Below are positions 40,563-51,658 of a stretch of DNA of 64,000 nt, in pieces (position 1 is the stretch's first letter; each line of letters begins with the position of its first letter). The DNA is taken from NCBI RefSeq assembly GCF_013753875.1, contig NZ_SMDS01000016.1, positions 186,001 to 250,000 of the forward strand, in the 5' to 3' direction. The notes under the pieces were generated by a model, which saw nothing but the letters and a program-made list of their open reading frames with translations, did no database searches and had not been told where the DNA came from. The translations under genes were made by a program, and so were the position numbers. This stretch comes from Candidatus Pantoea persica. Lineage in GTDB: Bacteria; Pseudomonadota; Gammaproteobacteria; Enterobacterales; Enterobacteriaceae.

Positions 40563-41927
40563 ATGAACGACAATAAAATGACGTCGGTGGAGCTTCGCGC
40601 TACATGGGGTTTGGGGACGGTCTTTTCCCTGCGCATGCTGGGAATGTTTATGGTTCTGCCGGTATTGACCACTTACGGCATGGCTCTTCAGGATGCAAGT
40701 GAAACGCTTATTGGCCTAGCGATCGGTATCTATGGACTGGCGCAGGCGATCTTTCAGATTCCCTTTGGGCTGATGTCCGACCGCATCGGCCGCAAACAGC
40801 TTATCGTCGGCGGCCTGCTGCTGTTTGTGCTGGGCAGTATTATCGCCGCCACCACCAGCTCTATCTGGGGCATTATTCTGGGCCGCGCCCTGCAGGGTTC
40901 CGGCGCGATCGCCGCCGCAGTCATGGCGCTGCTCTCCGACCTTACCCGCGAGCAGAACCGCACCAAGGCGATGGCCTTTATCGGCATCAGCTTCGGCGTC
41001 ACCTTCGCCATTGCGATGGTGATCGGCCCAATCGTCACCCACGCTCTCGGCCTGCATGCGCTGTTCTGGATGATAGCCATCCTCGCCTCGCTGGGCATCT
41101 TGATTACGCTGCTGGTGGTGACGGATGCGTCCGGCCACGTGCTTAACCGCGAGTCCGGCATAGTGAAGGGCAGCTTTCGCAAGGTACTGGGCAACTCGCG
41201 CCTGATCAAGCTCAACGTCGGCATTCTTTGTCTGCATATTCTGCTGATGTCCAGCTTCGTCGTCCTACCCGGCCAGTTTGAGCTGGCGGGCCTGCCCGCC
41301 GCCGAGCACTGGAAAATCTATCTGATCACTATGCTGATCGCCTTCGTCGGCGTAGTGCCATTTATTATTTATGCAGAAGTAAAGCGACGCATAAAGCGCG
41401 TCTTCGTTGCCTGCGTCTGCCTGATTGTTGTGGCGGAAATTGTGCTATGGGGCGCGGAAGGCCACTTCTGGACGCTGGTCGTCGGCGTGCAGCTCTTCTT
41501 TTTCGCCTTTAACCTGATGGAAGCGATTTTACCTTCGCTGGTGAGCAAGGAGTCGCCAGCCGGCTACAAAGGCACTGCGATGGGCCTCTACTCTACCAGC
41601 CAGTTTATCGGCGTAGCGATGGGCGGCAGCCTTGGCGGCTGGGTGTTCGGCCATTTCGATGCGCAGACCGTGTTTCTGGTCGGCGCTATCGTCGCTGCCA
41701 TCTGGATGTTTGTCGCCATGACCATACAGGAGCCGCCCTACGTCAGCAGCCTGCGCATTGTGCTGAGCGATAACGCGCTGGCGCTGCCGAACCTAGCGCA
41801 GCGCCTACAGGCCCAGCCGGGCGTCACCTCGGTGCTGATTGTGCCGGAAGAGAAAAGCGCCTATATCAAGATCGACAGCAAGGTCACCAGCCGTCCCGAG
41901 CTGGAGGCGCTTCTGGCCAGCAGCTAG
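40563..41927 (+). CDS. yajR: MFS transporter YajR
   Basis: A 454-residue twelve-helix MFS protein with motif A GLMSDRIGRKQLIVGG and a C-terminal cytoplasmic ferredoxin-like YAM domain (about 390-454: LRIVLSDNALALPNLAQRL, VTSVLIVPEEKSAYIKID). The substrate is unknown. I chose the ATG at 40563 after AGAGAGGTTGAA, giving the E. coli length; a start 27 bp upstream is possible. It is intact. Confidence 0.95.
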   Translation: MNDNKMTSVELRATWGLGTVFSLRMLGMFMVLPVLTTYGMALQDASETLIGLAIGIYGLAQAIFQIPFGLMSDRIGRKQLIVGGLLLFVLGSIIAATTSSIWGIILGRALQGSGAIAAAVMALLSDLTREQNRTKAMAFIGISFGVTFAIAMVIGPIVTHALGLHALFWMIAILASLGILITLLVVTDASGHVLNRESGIVKGSFRKVLGNSRLIKLNVGILCLHILLMSSFVVLPGQFELAGLPAAEHWKIYLITMLIAFVGVVPFIIYAEVKRRIKRVFVACVCLIVVAEIVLWGAEGHFWTLVVGVQLFFFAFNLMEAILPSLVSKESPAGYKGTAMGLYSTSQFIGVAMGGSLGGWVFGHFDAQTVFLVGAIVAAIWMFVAMTIQEPPYVSSLRIVLSDNALALPNLAQRLQAQPGVTSVLIVPEEKSAYIKIDSKVTSRPELEALLASS

Positions 41928-41963
41928 CCGCTCTCTATTTCTTTCTGACGGCAGTTTACCCCG

Positions 41964-41993
41964 ATAAAAAAAACCGGCCAGCGCTGGTTTTTT
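41964..41993. terminator. Terminator between yajR and adhP
   Basis: An A run, then AAACC-GGCCAGCGCT-GGTTTTTT. The CCAGCGCTGG core is palindromic and the flanks suit either strand. Confidence 0.6.
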
Positions 41994-42003
41994 ACTTCTG
42001 GCG

Positions 42004-43030
42004 TCAGAGCGCCATATCGATCACCACGCGCCCCTCGATTTTACCGGTGAGCATCCGGGCGAAATATATCGTTGATATTGCTGAGCGGCTCGGTTGTGAT
42101 GGTGGCCTTCACCTTATGCTGTCCGGCAAAATCGAGCGCCTCCTGAAGATCTTTGCGCGTGCCGACGATGGAGCCGCACACGGTAATGCCGTCCAACACC
42201 ATGTCGAAGATAGATAGGTCGAATTTACCTGGCGGCAGGCCGTTGAGCACCATGGTGCCGCCGCGCCGCAGCGCGCCGATCTGCCTGTTCGAAGGCCTGG
42301 GGCGACACGGCGGTCACCAGCGCGCCGTGCGCGCCGCCGAAGCGCGTGTGGCAAGCCTGCGCCGGATCCTCTTTACGCGCGTTAATTGTTACGTTGGCGC
42401 CGAGATGCTGCGCAAACGCCAGCTTATCGTCGTCGATATCCACCGCCGCGACGTTGAGCCCCATGGCGACTGCATACTGCACCGCCATATGCCCCAGTCA
42501 GCCAATGCCGGAAATCATTACCCAGTCGCCCGGGTTGGTATCCGTCATCTTGAGTCCCTTGTACACGGTGACCCCGGCGCAGAGAATGGGCGCGACTTCG
42601 GCGTAGGCCAGGTTGTCCGGCAGACGGCCAATGTAATTGGCATCGGCGAGGCAGTATTCGGCAAAGCTGCCGTTTACCGAGTAGCCCGCGTTCTGCTGGC
42701 TCAGGCAGAGCGTCTCCCAGCTGTCGAGACAGTGTTCGCAGTGGCCGCACCCGAATAGAGCCAGGAAATGCCGACGCGATCCCCCACGTGGAGATGGGTG
42801 ACGTTCGGCCCCACCTCCACCACCTCGCTAGCCCCCTCGTGACCGGGAATAAAAGGCGGCGTCGGTTTTACCGGCCAGTCGCCGTGGGCGGCGTGCAGAT
42901 CGGTGTGGCATACGCCGCTCGCGACGATTTTCACCAGGATCTGTCCCGCACCGACTTCCGGCACCGGCACCTGCTCAATCACCAAGGGTTCGCCAAAGGC
43001 TTTTACTACTGCGGCTTTCATCGTTTTCAT
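42004..43030 (-). pseudogene. adhP: Zinc alcohol dehydrogenase AdhP, broken
   Basis: It starts [20 protein letters not shown] with the zinc region [15 protein letters not shown] and [14 protein letters not shown]. Lesions are a shift near 42755 at the structural zinc cysteines, a TGA at 42498-42500 in the nucleotide-binding GIGxLGHMAVQYA, and further shifts near 42285 and 42060. The correct C-terminus (GRVVIDMAL) is in another frame. Confidence 0.9.
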
Positions 43031-43171
43031 GACGTTCTCTCCAGTAGACAGGCTCCTGAAGGAATTTGCGCGACTTTGGCAGAGGTCGTGTTGATATAAA
43101 ACAGGATTGGGCAAAAAGCGTGCGGAATGGGGATCGCGCGCGCCGCATAGGGCGCCGCGCGCGACGAGGGG

Positions 43172-43663
43172 TTAATCGCGGAAGTTTTTGAACTGGAACG
43201 GCTGGCCAAGGTTGCCGCCGCGCACTAGCACCATCGCGCCCTGCAGGTCGTCGCGCGACTTGCCGGTTACGCGCAGCGAATCGCCCTGAATCTGCGTCTG
43301 CACCTTCAGCTTGCTGTCTTTGATCAGCTTAACAATTTTTTTCGCCACTTCGGTTTCAATGCCTTTTTTCATTTTGACATCGACGCTCCAGTTTTTGCCG
43401 CTGTGCTCGATCTCCTCCGGGATATTCAGCGCGGCACCCTCTATGCCGCGCTTGATCAGCTTCTCGCGCAGCATATCCACCAGCTGCTTCACCTGAAAGT
43501 CAGATTCGCTGGTCACTTTGATGGTTTCATTCTTCTCGTTGAGCTCGAAACTGGCGCTCACGTTGCGAAAATCGAAGCGGATTGTTAATTCACGGTTAGC
43601 ATTTTCGACCGCGTTGCGGACTTCCTGCATGTCGATTTCTGAAACGATATCGAAAGATGGCAT
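43172..43663 (-). CDS. yajQ: Nucleotide-binding protein YajQ
   Basis: A 163-residue DUF520 protein ([52 protein letters not shown]-like ending [13 protein letters not shown]), identical in length to E. coli YajQ. Some homologues bind cyclic di-GMP. The start at 43663 follows GGAGAAGAAGAG. It is intact and divergent from panE. Confidence 0.95.
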   Translation of the reverse strand: MPSFDIVSEIDMQEVRNAVENANRELTIRFDFRNVSASFELNEKNETIKVTSESDFQVKQLVDMLREKLIKRGIEGAALNIPEEIEHSGKNWSVDVKMKKGIETEVAKKIVKLIKDSKLKVQTQIQGDSLRVTGKSRDDLQGAMVLVRGGNLGQPFQFKNFRD

Positions 43664-43795
43664 CTCTTCTTCTCCTGACGCTAAAGTAGCATACATAATA
43701 CCGTCTTGCCGCGCTAAACAAAATCGGGCGGCGCAGAACGCTATACTTATCGCTATATAAGAGAATAAATGACAACCCCAAATACGGGAGGCAGG

Positions 43796-44716
43796 ATGAA
43801 AATTACCGTGTTGGGTTGCGGAACCATTGGACAGCTCTGGCTTTCGGCCCTTTCACGCCAGGGCCACGAGGTACAGGGATGGCTGCGGGTGCCGCAGCCC
43901 TACTGCTCCGTCAACGTCATTGATTACCAGGGCAAGGTCAGCAATAACACCTTTATCGCCAACGATCCGCTCTTTCTGGCCAGCAGCCAGCTGCTGCTGG
44001 TGACGCTCAAGGCGCCGCAGGTCTCGCCTGCGGTTCGCAACCTGCAGAGCGTGCTGGCGGACGACTGCCCCATTCTGCTGCTGCACAATGGTATGGGCAC
44101 GCTGGAGGAGCTGAAAGGCCTCTGCCAGCCACTGCTGCGTGGTATTACCACCCACGCGGCGATGCGCGACGGCACAGTGATCAAGCACGTCGCCAGCGGC
44201 ATCACCCATATCGGGCCGGCCAACCGCAAAAGCGCCGCCTGGAGCGATCTTGCCGACGTGCTGCACGCCGCGCTACCCGACGTCGCCTGGCATGACAATA
44301 TCGGCGCCGCCTGCTGGCGCAAACTGGCGGTGAACTGCGTTATCAATCCGCTCACCGTGGAGCATGACTGTACGAACGGCGCGCTGCGCGCCTGGCCCGA
44401 ACAGATCGACCAGCTGTGCCAAGAGCTGAGCTGGGTGATGGCGCGCGAAAGCCAGCACATCACCGCCGACGGGCTGAAAGATATCGTGTATGACGTGATT
44501 GATACCACGGCGGAGAACAGCTCATCCATGCGGCAAGACGTGCAGGCGCAGCGGCTGACCGAGATCGATTACATCACCGGCTTTCTGCTGCGGCGCGCGC
44601 GCGCGCAGGGCATCGCGGTGCCGGAAAACACCCGTTTGTATGAGCTTATTAAACGCAAGGAGTCTCAGTATGACCGCGAACATCTCAGTTCTGGTTTGCC
44701 TCGCGCATGGCAGTGA
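43796..44716 (+). CDS. panE: 2-dehydropantoate 2-reductase
   Basis: A 306-residue ketopantoate reductase: NADP-binding [25 protein letters not shown] with the catalytic Lys, and the conserved C-terminal [29 protein letters not shown]. It makes pantoate for coenzyme A. The ATG at 43796 follows CGGGAGGCAGG. Its end overlaps the yajL pseudogene by 47 bp. It is intact. Confidence 0.95.
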   Translation: MKITVLGCGTIGQLWLSALSRQGHEVQGWLRVPQPYCSVNVIDYQGKVSNNTFIANDPLFLASSQLLLVTLKAPQVSPAVRNLQSVLADDCPILLLHNGMGTLEELKGLCQPLLRGITTHAAMRDGTVIKHVASGITHIGPANRKSAAWSDLADVLHAALPDVAWHDNIGAACWRKLAVNCVINPLTVEHDCTNGALRAWPEQIDQLCQELSWVMARESQHITADGLKDIVYDVIDTTAENSSSMRQDVQAQRLTEIDYITGFLLRRARAQGIAVPENTRLYELIKRKESQYDREHLSSGLPRAWQ

Positions 44717-45117
44717 AGAGACCGAAGCGGTCACCACACCATCGACGTGCTAGCGCGCGGCGCGGCCTGAAGGTAGTCGCCGCCAGCGTCGAGAGCGACG
44801 GCGCGCCAGTTTCATCTCTCTGGCCACATCGTGGCAGCGATTTGCGCCACGGCCGGCACATGTTAGTGCCGCACGATCTCTTTCCCGTCGGCAATATAAC
44901 CGGCTTTCCCGGCCTGAAAGAAACCATTCCAGCGGAGAAGTGGATGGAGAGGCGCATGGTGTGGGATCCGCGCGTCAACCTGCTGACCAGTCAGGGGCTA
45001 GGCACGGCGTTCGACTTCGCGCTAAAGCTGGTTGATCTGCTCGCCAGCAAGGCGAAAGCGGCGGAGGTAGCGTCCCAGCTGGTGCTGGCGGCGGGCATTT
45101 ACGATTACAGCGAGTGA
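44670..45117 (+). pseudogene. yajL: DJ-1 family protein YajL, deleted and frameshifted
   Basis: It starts [23 protein letters not shown]; a base is then lost and the sense continues as TIDVLARG. About 60 codons, including the catalytic Cys region, are missing before a second shifted segment and the intact end [39 protein letters not shown]. YajL is a chaperone/deglycase-type protein. Confidence 0.9.
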
Positions 45118-45121
45118 TCGC

Positions 45122-45160
45122 CGGCGGTCGGCGGCCTGTCACAGGCACCGCCGACCGCCG
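45122..45160. repeat. Perfect 13-bp inverted repeat between yajL and thiI
   Basis: CGGCGGTCGGCGG and CCGCCGACCGCCG are exact inverted arms around a 13-base loop that itself contains CCTGT-C-ACAGG. It lies just beyond both convergent stops. There is no T run, so it would act as a strong hairpin or 3' RNA stabiliser rather than a classical terminator. Confidence 0.85.
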
Positions 45161-45167
45161 ACGTCTG

Positions 45168-46616
45168 TTACGGTCGGTAGACCTTCACGTTTTTAAAGCC
45201 CTGCTCGTGCAGATAGAGCGCCTGCAGCTTGCTCATCACGCCACGGTCGCAGTAGAGCAGCCAAGTTTTGCTCTGGTCGAGATCGCCGAACTGGCTGCTG
45301 AGCTTGTAGAACGGCAGCGATTTCACCAGCGTTCCCTCCAGCGCCAGCGGCTTATCCTCCTGCTCGTCGATGGCGCGGATATCCAGCACCACGTCGTCGT
45401 GGCCGAAGGAGTCCACGGTTTCCACTTCCACCACTTCCTCTTCGGTCTGCTGAGCGATATCGTGGATATCGAGGTTGTTCGCCTCTTCCACCACGCGCTG
45501 CAGGATGCTGATGTTGAAGTGCGCCTCTTCCGCCTCGATCTTCGCCTTCACCGCCTTCACCGTCGGGCTTTTCGAGATCACGCCGCAATACTCCGGCATG
45601 GTGCGGGCGAAATCTTCGGTGCCGATGTCGCGCGCCACCTTGATGATGTGCTCTTTATCGTGGGAGATCAGCGGGCGCAGGATCAGAGTGTCGCTGGCGT
45701 TGTCGATCAGGCGCAGGTTGGTCAGCGTCTGGCTGGATACCTGTCCCAGCGCTTCGCCGGTCACCAGTGCCTGCACGCCGTAGCGCTCGGCGACCATCGA
45801 CGCGGCGCGCACCATCATGCGCTTCAGCACCACGCCCATCTGGCCGTCGTCTACTTTCTCCAGAATCTCGCCCATCACCGGCTCGAAGTTGATCGCCACA
45901 AAACGCACGCGGTGCGAGCGGCCAAAGCGGTTCCAGAGATAGTGTGCCACCTGACGCACGCCAATTTCATGCGCGGCGCCGCCCAGGTTAAAGAAGCAGT
46001 AGTGCACGCGGCAGCCGCGGCGCAGCAGCATATAGCTAGAGACGCCAGAGTCGAAGCCGCCGGAGATCAACGACAGTACATCCTCCTGAGTGCCGATAGG
46101 AAAACCGCCCAGTCCTTCATAGCGGCCCGTCACCAGCAGCAGGCGATCGTCTTCGATTTCAAGGTGAACGGTAACGTCCGGCTTCGTCAGCTGCACCTTC
46201 GCGCTGGCGATATGCTGATTCAGCCCGCCGCCGACGTAGCGCTCTACGTCCTGCGAGCTAAACTCATGTTTGCCGCGGCGCTTAACACGCACACAGAAGC
46301 TTTTGTTTTGCAGGCTGTCGACGTACAGCGCCAGCGTCTGCTCAAAGATATTGTGGACGTCGGTATAATCGCGATCTTCTACCGACAGCACGTGATGAAT
46401 ACCGGGGATGCGGGTCAGTTCATCGATAATCACGCCGCGCAGCCCTTCGTCTTTCGAACGGACTTCGATGTGATCCCAGTGACGCACCACGGCGATCTCT
46501 TCGCCAACGGTTTTCAGCACATTGCGAATATTGCTGGTGAGGATTTTAATAAAGCGCAGTCGCACCGACTGACTTTTGATGGTGATTTCGGGAAATAACT
46601 TGATGATAAACTTCAT
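45168..46616 (-). CDS. thiI: tRNA 4-thiouridine synthase / thiamine sulfurtransferase
   Basis: A 482-residue protein, the E. coli length. It has an N-terminal ferredoxin-like and THUMP domain (~1-165), the PP-loop [13 protein letters not shown], the disulfide-forming Cys in [15 protein letters not shown] and a C-terminal rhodanese domain with the persulfide Cys in [10 protein letters not shown]. It makes s4U8 in tRNA and supplies sulfur for the thiamine thiazole. The start at 46616 is preferred over an upstream ATG. It is intact. Confidence 0.96.
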   Translation of the reverse strand: MKFIIKLFPEITIKSQSVRLRFIKILTSNIRNVLKTVGEEIAVVRHWDHIEVRSKDEGLRGVIIDELTRIPGIHHVLSVEDRDYTDVHNIFEQTLALYVDSLQNKSFCVRVKRRGKHEFSSQDVERYVGGGLNQHIASAKVQLTKPDVTVHLEIEDDRLLLVTGRYEGLGGFPIGTQEDVLSLISGGFDSGVSSYMLLRRGCRVHYCFFNLGGAAHEIGVRQVAHYLWNRFGRSHRVRFVAINFEPVMGEILEKVDDGQMGVVLKRMMVRAASMVAERYGVQALVTGEALGQVSSQTLTNLRLIDNASDTLILRPLISHDKEHIIKVARDIGTEDFARTMPEYCGVISKSPTVKAVKAKIEAEEAHFNISILQRVVEEANNLDIHDIAQQTEEEVVEVETVDSFGHDDVVLDIRAIDEQEDKPLALEGTLVKSLPFYKLSSQFGDLDQSKTWLLYCDRGVMSKLQALYLHEQGFKNVKVYRP

Positions 46617-46854
46617 GGCGACACAAATTCGTTGGGCAAATAAGTGCGAGCGCACGGCACTCAGCTGGTAAGATCACAAATATTGCGGGCTAAACTAAAG
46701 GGCGCAGCCGCATCCCCTAGACGTGAGAGTATATCATCTTTGTCCGGCGACTGCTTCTGCAACAGCAGCCACATTGATTATTTTGCTAATCAATCTCTCT
46801 CCGCTACCATGACCGATTATCCGAGAAAGTTTTACACGTGAGTCGACACTGAAT

Positions 46855-47097
46855 ATGCCGAAAAAAGCCGAACCGCCCGCTAGTTTTGAAACTTCGATGC
46901 AGCAGCTGGAGCAGATTGTCAGCCGGCTGGAAAGCGGCGAGCTGCCGCTTGAAGAGGCGCTGAATGAATTTGAGCGCGGCGTACAGCTGGCGCGCTACGG
47001 CCAGCAGACCCTGCAACAGGCTGAGCAACGCGTACGCATTCTGCTCAGCGACGACAAAGCGGCCGATCTCAGACCCTTCACGCCGGAAAATGATTAA
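46855..47097 (+). CDS. xseB: Exodeoxyribonuclease VII small subunit
   Basis: An 80-residue protein ([34 protein letters not shown]) that forms the helical bundle around XseA. Its TAA overlaps the ispA ATG by one base, starting the xseB-ispA-dxs operon. It is intact. Confidence 0.95.
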   Translation: MPKKAEPPASFETSMQQLEQIVSRLESGELPLEEALNEFERGVQLARYGQQTLQQAEQRVRILLSDDKAADLRPFTPEND

Positions 47098-47996
47098 TGG
47101 ATTTCGCCAATTTGCTGCGCGTTTACCCGGAACGCGTCAACGCCGCGCTGACGCGCATTCTTGCGCCGCTTCCCTTTCAGAGTTCTCCTCTGGTTAACGC
47201 CATGCGCTATGGGGCATTATTAGGCGGTAAACGTCTGCGCCCCTTTCTGATCTACGCCACCGGTGAAATGCTCGACGCGAACCCGGCAAGCCTTGATGTG
47301 CCCGCCGTCGCCGTGGAGTGCATCCACGCCTACTCTTTGATTCATGACGATCTGCCTGCGATGGATGACGATGCGTTGCGTCGCGGCCAGCCGACCTGCC
47401 ATATCAAATATGGCGAAGATACCGCCATTCTGGCGGGCGATGCACTGCAAACCCTGGCGTTTTCCGTGCTGGCTGATGAGACGATGCCGGGTGTCAGCGA
47501 CGCCAGCCGCATCGCGATGATCGCCGAACTGGCGCGCGCCAGCGGCGTTGCGGGCATGTGCGGCGGCCAAGCGCTGGATTTGGCCGCGGAAGGCCAGTGT
47601 GTCGGTCTGGAACAGCTGGAGCAGATCCACCGTCATAAAACCGGCGCGCTGATCCGCGCCGCCGTGCGTCTCGGCGCGCTCAGCGCGGGCGAACGCGGAC
47701 GCGCCGCGCTGCCGGCGCTGGATCGCTATGCCGACGCCATCGGCCTCGCGTTTCAGGTGCAGGACGATATTCTGGACGTGGTCGGCGACAGCGCGGTCAC
47801 CGGCAAACGTCAGGGCGCCGATCAGGATTTAGAGAAGAGCACCTATCCTTCATTGATGGGGCTGGATAACGCCCGCGCGAAAGCGCAGGAGCTTTACCAG
47901 GAAGCGCTGGCCGCCCTAGAAATTCTTGCGGCGAAATCTCTAGACACCACAGCCTTGCAGGCGCTGGCAAGCTTCGTAATTGAACGCGACAAGTAA
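47097..47996 (+). CDS. ispA: Farnesyl diphosphate synthase
   Basis: A 299-residue polyprenyl synthase with both Asp-rich motifs ([15 protein letters not shown] and [13 protein letters not shown]) and [13 protein letters not shown]. It condenses IPP with DMAPP and GPP to FPP for ubiquinone, undecaprenol and heme O, the last linking it to cyoE. It is intact and followed by dxs after 19 bp. Confidence 0.97.
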   Translation: MDFANLLRVYPERVNAALTRILAPLPFQSSPLVNAMRYGALLGGKRLRPFLIYATGEMLDANPASLDVPAVAVECIHAYSLIHDDLPAMDDDALRRGQPTCHIKYGEDTAILAGDALQTLAFSVLADETMPGVSDASRIAMIAELARASGVAGMCGGQALDLAAEGQCVGLEQLEQIHRHKTGALIRAAVRLGALSAGERGRAALPALDRYADAIGLAFQVQDDILDVVGDSAVTGKRQGADQDLEKSTYPSLMGLDNARAKAQELYQEALAALEILAAKSLDTTALQALASFVIERDK

Positions 47997-48015
47997 CTTC
48001 GAAAATGAGTCTCTG

Positions 48016-49881
48016 ATGAGTTTTGACATTGCAAAATACTCGACACTGGCGCAGGCGAGCACCGTTGAGGAGCTACGTTCTCTCCCGAAAGAGTCGCTTC
48101 CGGCGCTGTGCGACGAACTTCGTCAATATCTTCTGGACAGCGTCAGCCGTTCCAGCGGTCATTTCGCCTCGGGGCTGGGCGTCGTCGAGCTGACCGTCGC
48201 GCTGCATTACGTCTACAACACCCCGTTCGATCATCTGGTGTGGGACGTCGGCCATCAGGCGTATCCGCATAAGATCCTGACCGGCCGCCGCGACCGCATC
48301 GGCACCATTCGCCAGAAAAACGGCCTGCATCCGTTCCCCTGGCGCGGCGAGAGCGAGTATGACGTGCTGAGCGTCGGCCACTCTTCTACCTCCATCAGCG
48401 CCGGCCTCGGCATGGCGGCAGCGGCGGAGCGCGAGGGCCTCGGCCGCCGCACCGCCTGCATTATCGGCGACGGCGCGATCACCGCCGGGATGGCGTTTGA
48501 GGCGATGAACCACGCCGGCGATATCAAGCCCGACATGCTGTTGATTCTGAACGACAATGAGATGTCGATTTCCGAAAACGTCGGCGCGCTGAACAACCGC
48601 CTGGCGCAGATCCTCTCCGGCAAAATCTACTCGCGCCTGCGCGAAGGCGGCAAGCGCGTTCTGGACGGCCTGCCGCCGATCAAAGAGCTGGTCAGGCGCA
48701 CCGAAGAGCACCTGAAAGGCATGGTGGTGCCGGGCACGCTGTTTGAAGAGCTGGGCTTTAACTATATCGGCCCGGTGGATGGTCACGACGTACTGACTCT
48801 GGTCGCCACACTGAAGAACATGCGCAGCCTGAAAGGGCCGCAGTTTCTGCATATCATGACCAAAAAGGGCAAAGGCTACGCGCCGGCGGAAGAAGATCCC
48901 ATCACCTGGCACGCAGTGCCGAAGTTCGATCCCGCCAGCGGCGAGCTACCGAAAAGCGCCGAAGGCATGCCCAGCTATTCGAAGATTTTCGGCAGCTGGC
49001 TGTGCGAAATGGCGCAGGATGACGCGAAGCTGATGGCGATCACGCCGGCGATGCGCGAAGGCTCCGGCATGGTGGAGTTCTCCCGCCGCTTCCCGTCGCA
49101 GTATTTCGACGTGGCGATCGCTGAGCAGCACGCGGTGACCTTCGCCGCAGGTATGGCCATCGGCGGATACAAGCCGATCGTGGCTATCTACTCCACCTTC
49201 CTGCAGCGCGCCTACGATCAGGTGATCCACGATGTGGCGATCCAGAAGCTACCGGTGCTGTTCGCCATCGACCGCGGCGGCATCGTCGGCGCCGACGGAC
49301 AGACCCACCAGGGCGCGTTCGACCTCGCCTATCTGCGCTGCGTGCCGGAGATGGTAATCATGACGCCGAGCGACGAAAACGAGTGCCGCCAGATGCTCTA
49401 CACCGGCTATCACTATCAGGACGGGCCGAGTGCGGTGCGCTATCCGCGCGGCAATGCGGTCGGCGTCGAGCTGACGCCGCTGCAGAGTCTGCCGCTGGGC
49501 AAAGGCGTGGTGAAGCGTCAGGGCGAGAAGCTGGCGATCCTCAACTTCGGCACGCTGCTGCCGGCGGCGGCGGAAGCGGCGGACGCGCTCAACGCCACGC
49601 TGGTGGATATGCGCTTCGTCAAGCCGCTGGATGAGGCGCTGATCGCCGAGCTAGCGCAGAGCCACACGTCGCTGGTGACACTGGAAGAAGGCGCCATCAA
49701 GGGCGGCGCGGGCAGCGGCGTCAATGAAACGGTGATGGCAAAGCGCCTGCGCGTGCCGGTGCTCAACCTGGGCCTGCCGGACGAGTTTATTCCGCAGGGA
49801 ACCCAGGATGAGGTACGTCACGACTATCAGCTGGACGCGCAAGGCATCCAGCAGCAAATCCGCGACTGGCTCGCCCAGTAA
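48016..49881 (+). CDS. dxs: 1-deoxy-D-xylulose-5-phosphate synthase
   Basis: A 621-residue TPP enzyme with [19 protein letters not shown] (TPP/Mg motif), [32 protein letters not shown], and the catalytic Glu in [15 protein letters not shown]. It makes DXP from pyruvate and glyceraldehyde phosphate, a precursor of isoprenoids and of the thiamine thiazole. The ATG at 48016 follows GAGTCTCTG. It is intact. Confidence 0.97.
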   Translation: MSFDIAKYSTLAQASTVEELRSLPKESLPALCDELRQYLLDSVSRSSGHFASGLGVVELTVALHYVYNTPFDHLVWDVGHQAYPHKILTGRRDRIGTIRQKNGLHPFPWRGESEYDVLSVGHSSTSISAGLGMAAAAEREGLGRRTACIIGDGAITAGMAFEAMNHAGDIKPDMLLILNDNEMSISENVGALNNRLAQILSGKIYSRLREGGKRVLDGLPPIKELVRRTEEHLKGMVVPGTLFEELGFNYIGPVDGHDVLTLVATLKNMRSLKGPQFLHIMTKKGKGYAPAEEDPITWHAVPKFDPASGELPKSAEGMPSYSKIFGSWLCEMAQDDAKLMAITPAMREGSGMVEFSRRFPSQYFDVAIAEQHAVTFAAGMAIGGYKPIVAIYSTFLQRAYDQVIHDVAIQKLPVLFAIDRGGIVGADGQTHQGAFDLAYLRCVPEMVIMTPSDENECRQMLYTGYHYQDGPSAVRYPRGNAVGVELTPLQSLPLGKGVVKRQGEKLAILNFGTLLPAAAEAADALNATLVDMRFVKPLDEALIAELAQSHTSLVTLEEGAIKGGAGSGVNETVMAKRLRVPVLNLGLPDEFIPQGTQDEVRHDYQLDAQGIQQQIRDWLAQ

Positions 49882-49961
49882 CCGCCCTGCCCTGCTCTCG
49901 CGACAGGACATCAGGCGCCTACTATGCTTAGCCCATTCGTTAATGCATAGCAGGAGCCGTC

Positions 49962-50935
49962 ATGAAAACCACGCAATTAGGCAATACCGACCCTTCAGGT
50001 TTCCCGTATCTGTCTCGGCTGTATGACCTTTGGCGAGCCGGATCGCGGCAAGCACGCCTGGACGCTGCCGGAAGCGAGCAGCCGTCCGCTGATCCAGCAG
50101 GCGCTGGCGGCGGGCATCAACTTTTTCGACACGGCTAACAGCTACTCCGGCGGCAGCAGCGAAGAGATCGTCGGCCGCGCGCTGAAGACGTATGCACCCC
50201 GCGAGGAGATCGTGGTCGCCACCAAAGTCTACTTCCCGCTCAGCAATCTGTCGCAGGGGCTGTCGCGCAAAAACATCATGTAGTCAATTGACGACAGCCT
50301 GCGCCGGCTCGATATGGAGTATGTCGATCTGCTACAAATCCACCGCTGGGACTACGAGACGCCGCTGGAAGAGATGCTGGAGGCGTTGAGCGATGTGGCG
50401 CGCGCCGGCAAGGCGCGCTATATCGGCGCCTCCTCAATGTACGCCTGGCAGTTCGCGAAGGCTCTCTATACCAGCGCCAGCACAACTGGGTGCCGTTCGT
50501 CAGCATGCAGGACCAGTACAACCTGATCCAGCGCGAAGAGGAGCGCGAGATACATCCGCTCTGTCAGGCAGAGAATATTACCGTGCTGCCGTAGAGCCTG
50601 CTGGCGCGCGGCCGTCTGACGCGGCCCTGGCGAAACCACCGCGTGTACGGCCTCGGACGAGTATGGCAAAACCCTCTACAGCGCCATGGAAGAGAACGAT
50701 GCGGCGATTGCGCAGCGCGTGGAGGCGCTGGCGGCGGAAAAAGGGGTCAGCCGCGCGCAGGTGGCGCTCGCCTGGCTGCTACATAAGCCCGCCGTTACCG
50801 CGCCGATTATTGGCGCATCGCGCGCCGAGCAGCCGGCGGATCTGGTGAAGGCTATTGAGGCGGAACTGAGCGCCGAGGAGGTGGCCGAGCAGGAGGGGAG
50901 TTTATCAGCCGCACCCGATGGTGGGCTTCGAGTAA
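49962..50935 (+). pseudogene. yajO: Aldo-keto reductase YajO, broken
   Basis: It matches YajO in order: MTFGEPDRGKHAWTLPEASS, INFFDTANSYSGGSSEEIVG, SIDDSLRRLDMEYVDLLQIHRWDYE, EREIHPLCQAE-like and RAQVALAWLLHKPAVTAPIIGASR. Lesions are a shift after codon 11, TAG at 50281 and 50592 (the latter at the Trp of LPWS), and further shifts near 50465, 50640 and 50900. It lies in the dxs-pgpA gap as in E. coli. Confidence 0.93.
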
Positions 50936-51049
50936 GGTTCTCTTTCAGGCTGCACCATGTTGCCCAAAGCGGGTGGCATGGGCCGAAGAGCAAAGCGTCC
51001 CGCGCCAGGGGCAAAAGGCCAGGAGCGTTTTTGAACAACGTGTAGTGTT

Positions 51050-51099
51050 GGCCCGGTAACGGGTGCGCCTCAGGGATGAGGTGCGTATTCGCACGGGCC
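51050..51099. repeat. Palindromic intergenic element, copy 1
   Basis: GGCCCG at one end and CGGGCC at the other bracket a second hairpin, GCGCCTCA-GGGA-TGAGGTGC. The same outer arms and the core CTCAGGGATGAG recur at 63496-63539. Flanking AACGTGT (51037) and ACACGTT (51142) form a further outer pair. It lies between yajO and pgpA. Confidence 0.75.
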
Positions 51100-51160
51100 G
51101 CGCGAGCCTGGATGCCTTGGCGACGTTGCGATCCCCATGTGGACACGTTATAGCAGCCTG

Positions 51161-51658
51161 TCAGGCCGCCAGCCACACGCCCGCACCGTAAAGCAGCGCC
51201 GCCGAGATCACGCCGGCGATAATATCGTCCACCATAATCCCCATACCGCCGTGCACGTTGCGGTCGAACCAGCGAATCGGCCAAGGCTTCCACATGTCGA
51301 AAATGCGGAACACCACAAAACCGGCTAGCACCCACTGCCAGCTGTTGGTCGGGATCGCCATCAGCGTAATCCACATGCCGATAAACTCGTCCCAGACGAT
51401 GCTGCCGTGATCGTGCACGCCCATATCCTTCGCCGTGCGGTGGCAGAGATAGACGCCGACGCTGATGCCCAGCAGCACGATCAGCGAGTAGAGATTCTGC
51501 GGCAGCCGCGCCATCAGCCACCAGAAGGGAATCGCCGCCAGCGATCCCATGGTGCCCGGCACGTAAGGGCTTAAGCCGCTGCCGAACCCGGTAGCCAGCA
51601 GATGCCAGGGGTTGCTCATGCACAGGCGGCTCTTCGCCACATCCTTATTTCGCGTCAA
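51161..51658 (-). CDS. pgpA: Phosphatidylglycerophosphatase A
   Basis: A 165-residue membrane protein with [38 protein letters not shown] (acidic active-site region) and [15 protein letters not shown]. It dephosphorylates PGP to phosphatidylglycerol. The start [12 protein letters not shown] overlaps the end of thiL by 14 bp, as in E. coli. It is intact. Confidence 0.95.
   Translation of the reverse strand: MTRNKDVAKSRLCMSNPWHLLATGFGSGLSPYVPGTMGSLAAIPFWWLMARLPQNLYSLIVLLGISVGVYLCHRTAKDMGVHDHGSIVWDEFIGMWITLMAIPTNSWQWVLAGFVVFRIFDMWKPWPIRWFDRNVHGGMGIMVDDIIAGVISAALLYGAGVWLAA

Noticed and set aside
45114-46598. 494-codon open frame antisense to thiI
   Set aside because: His/Gln/Arg-rich shadow of the intact thiI codons; no ribosome binding site or domain.
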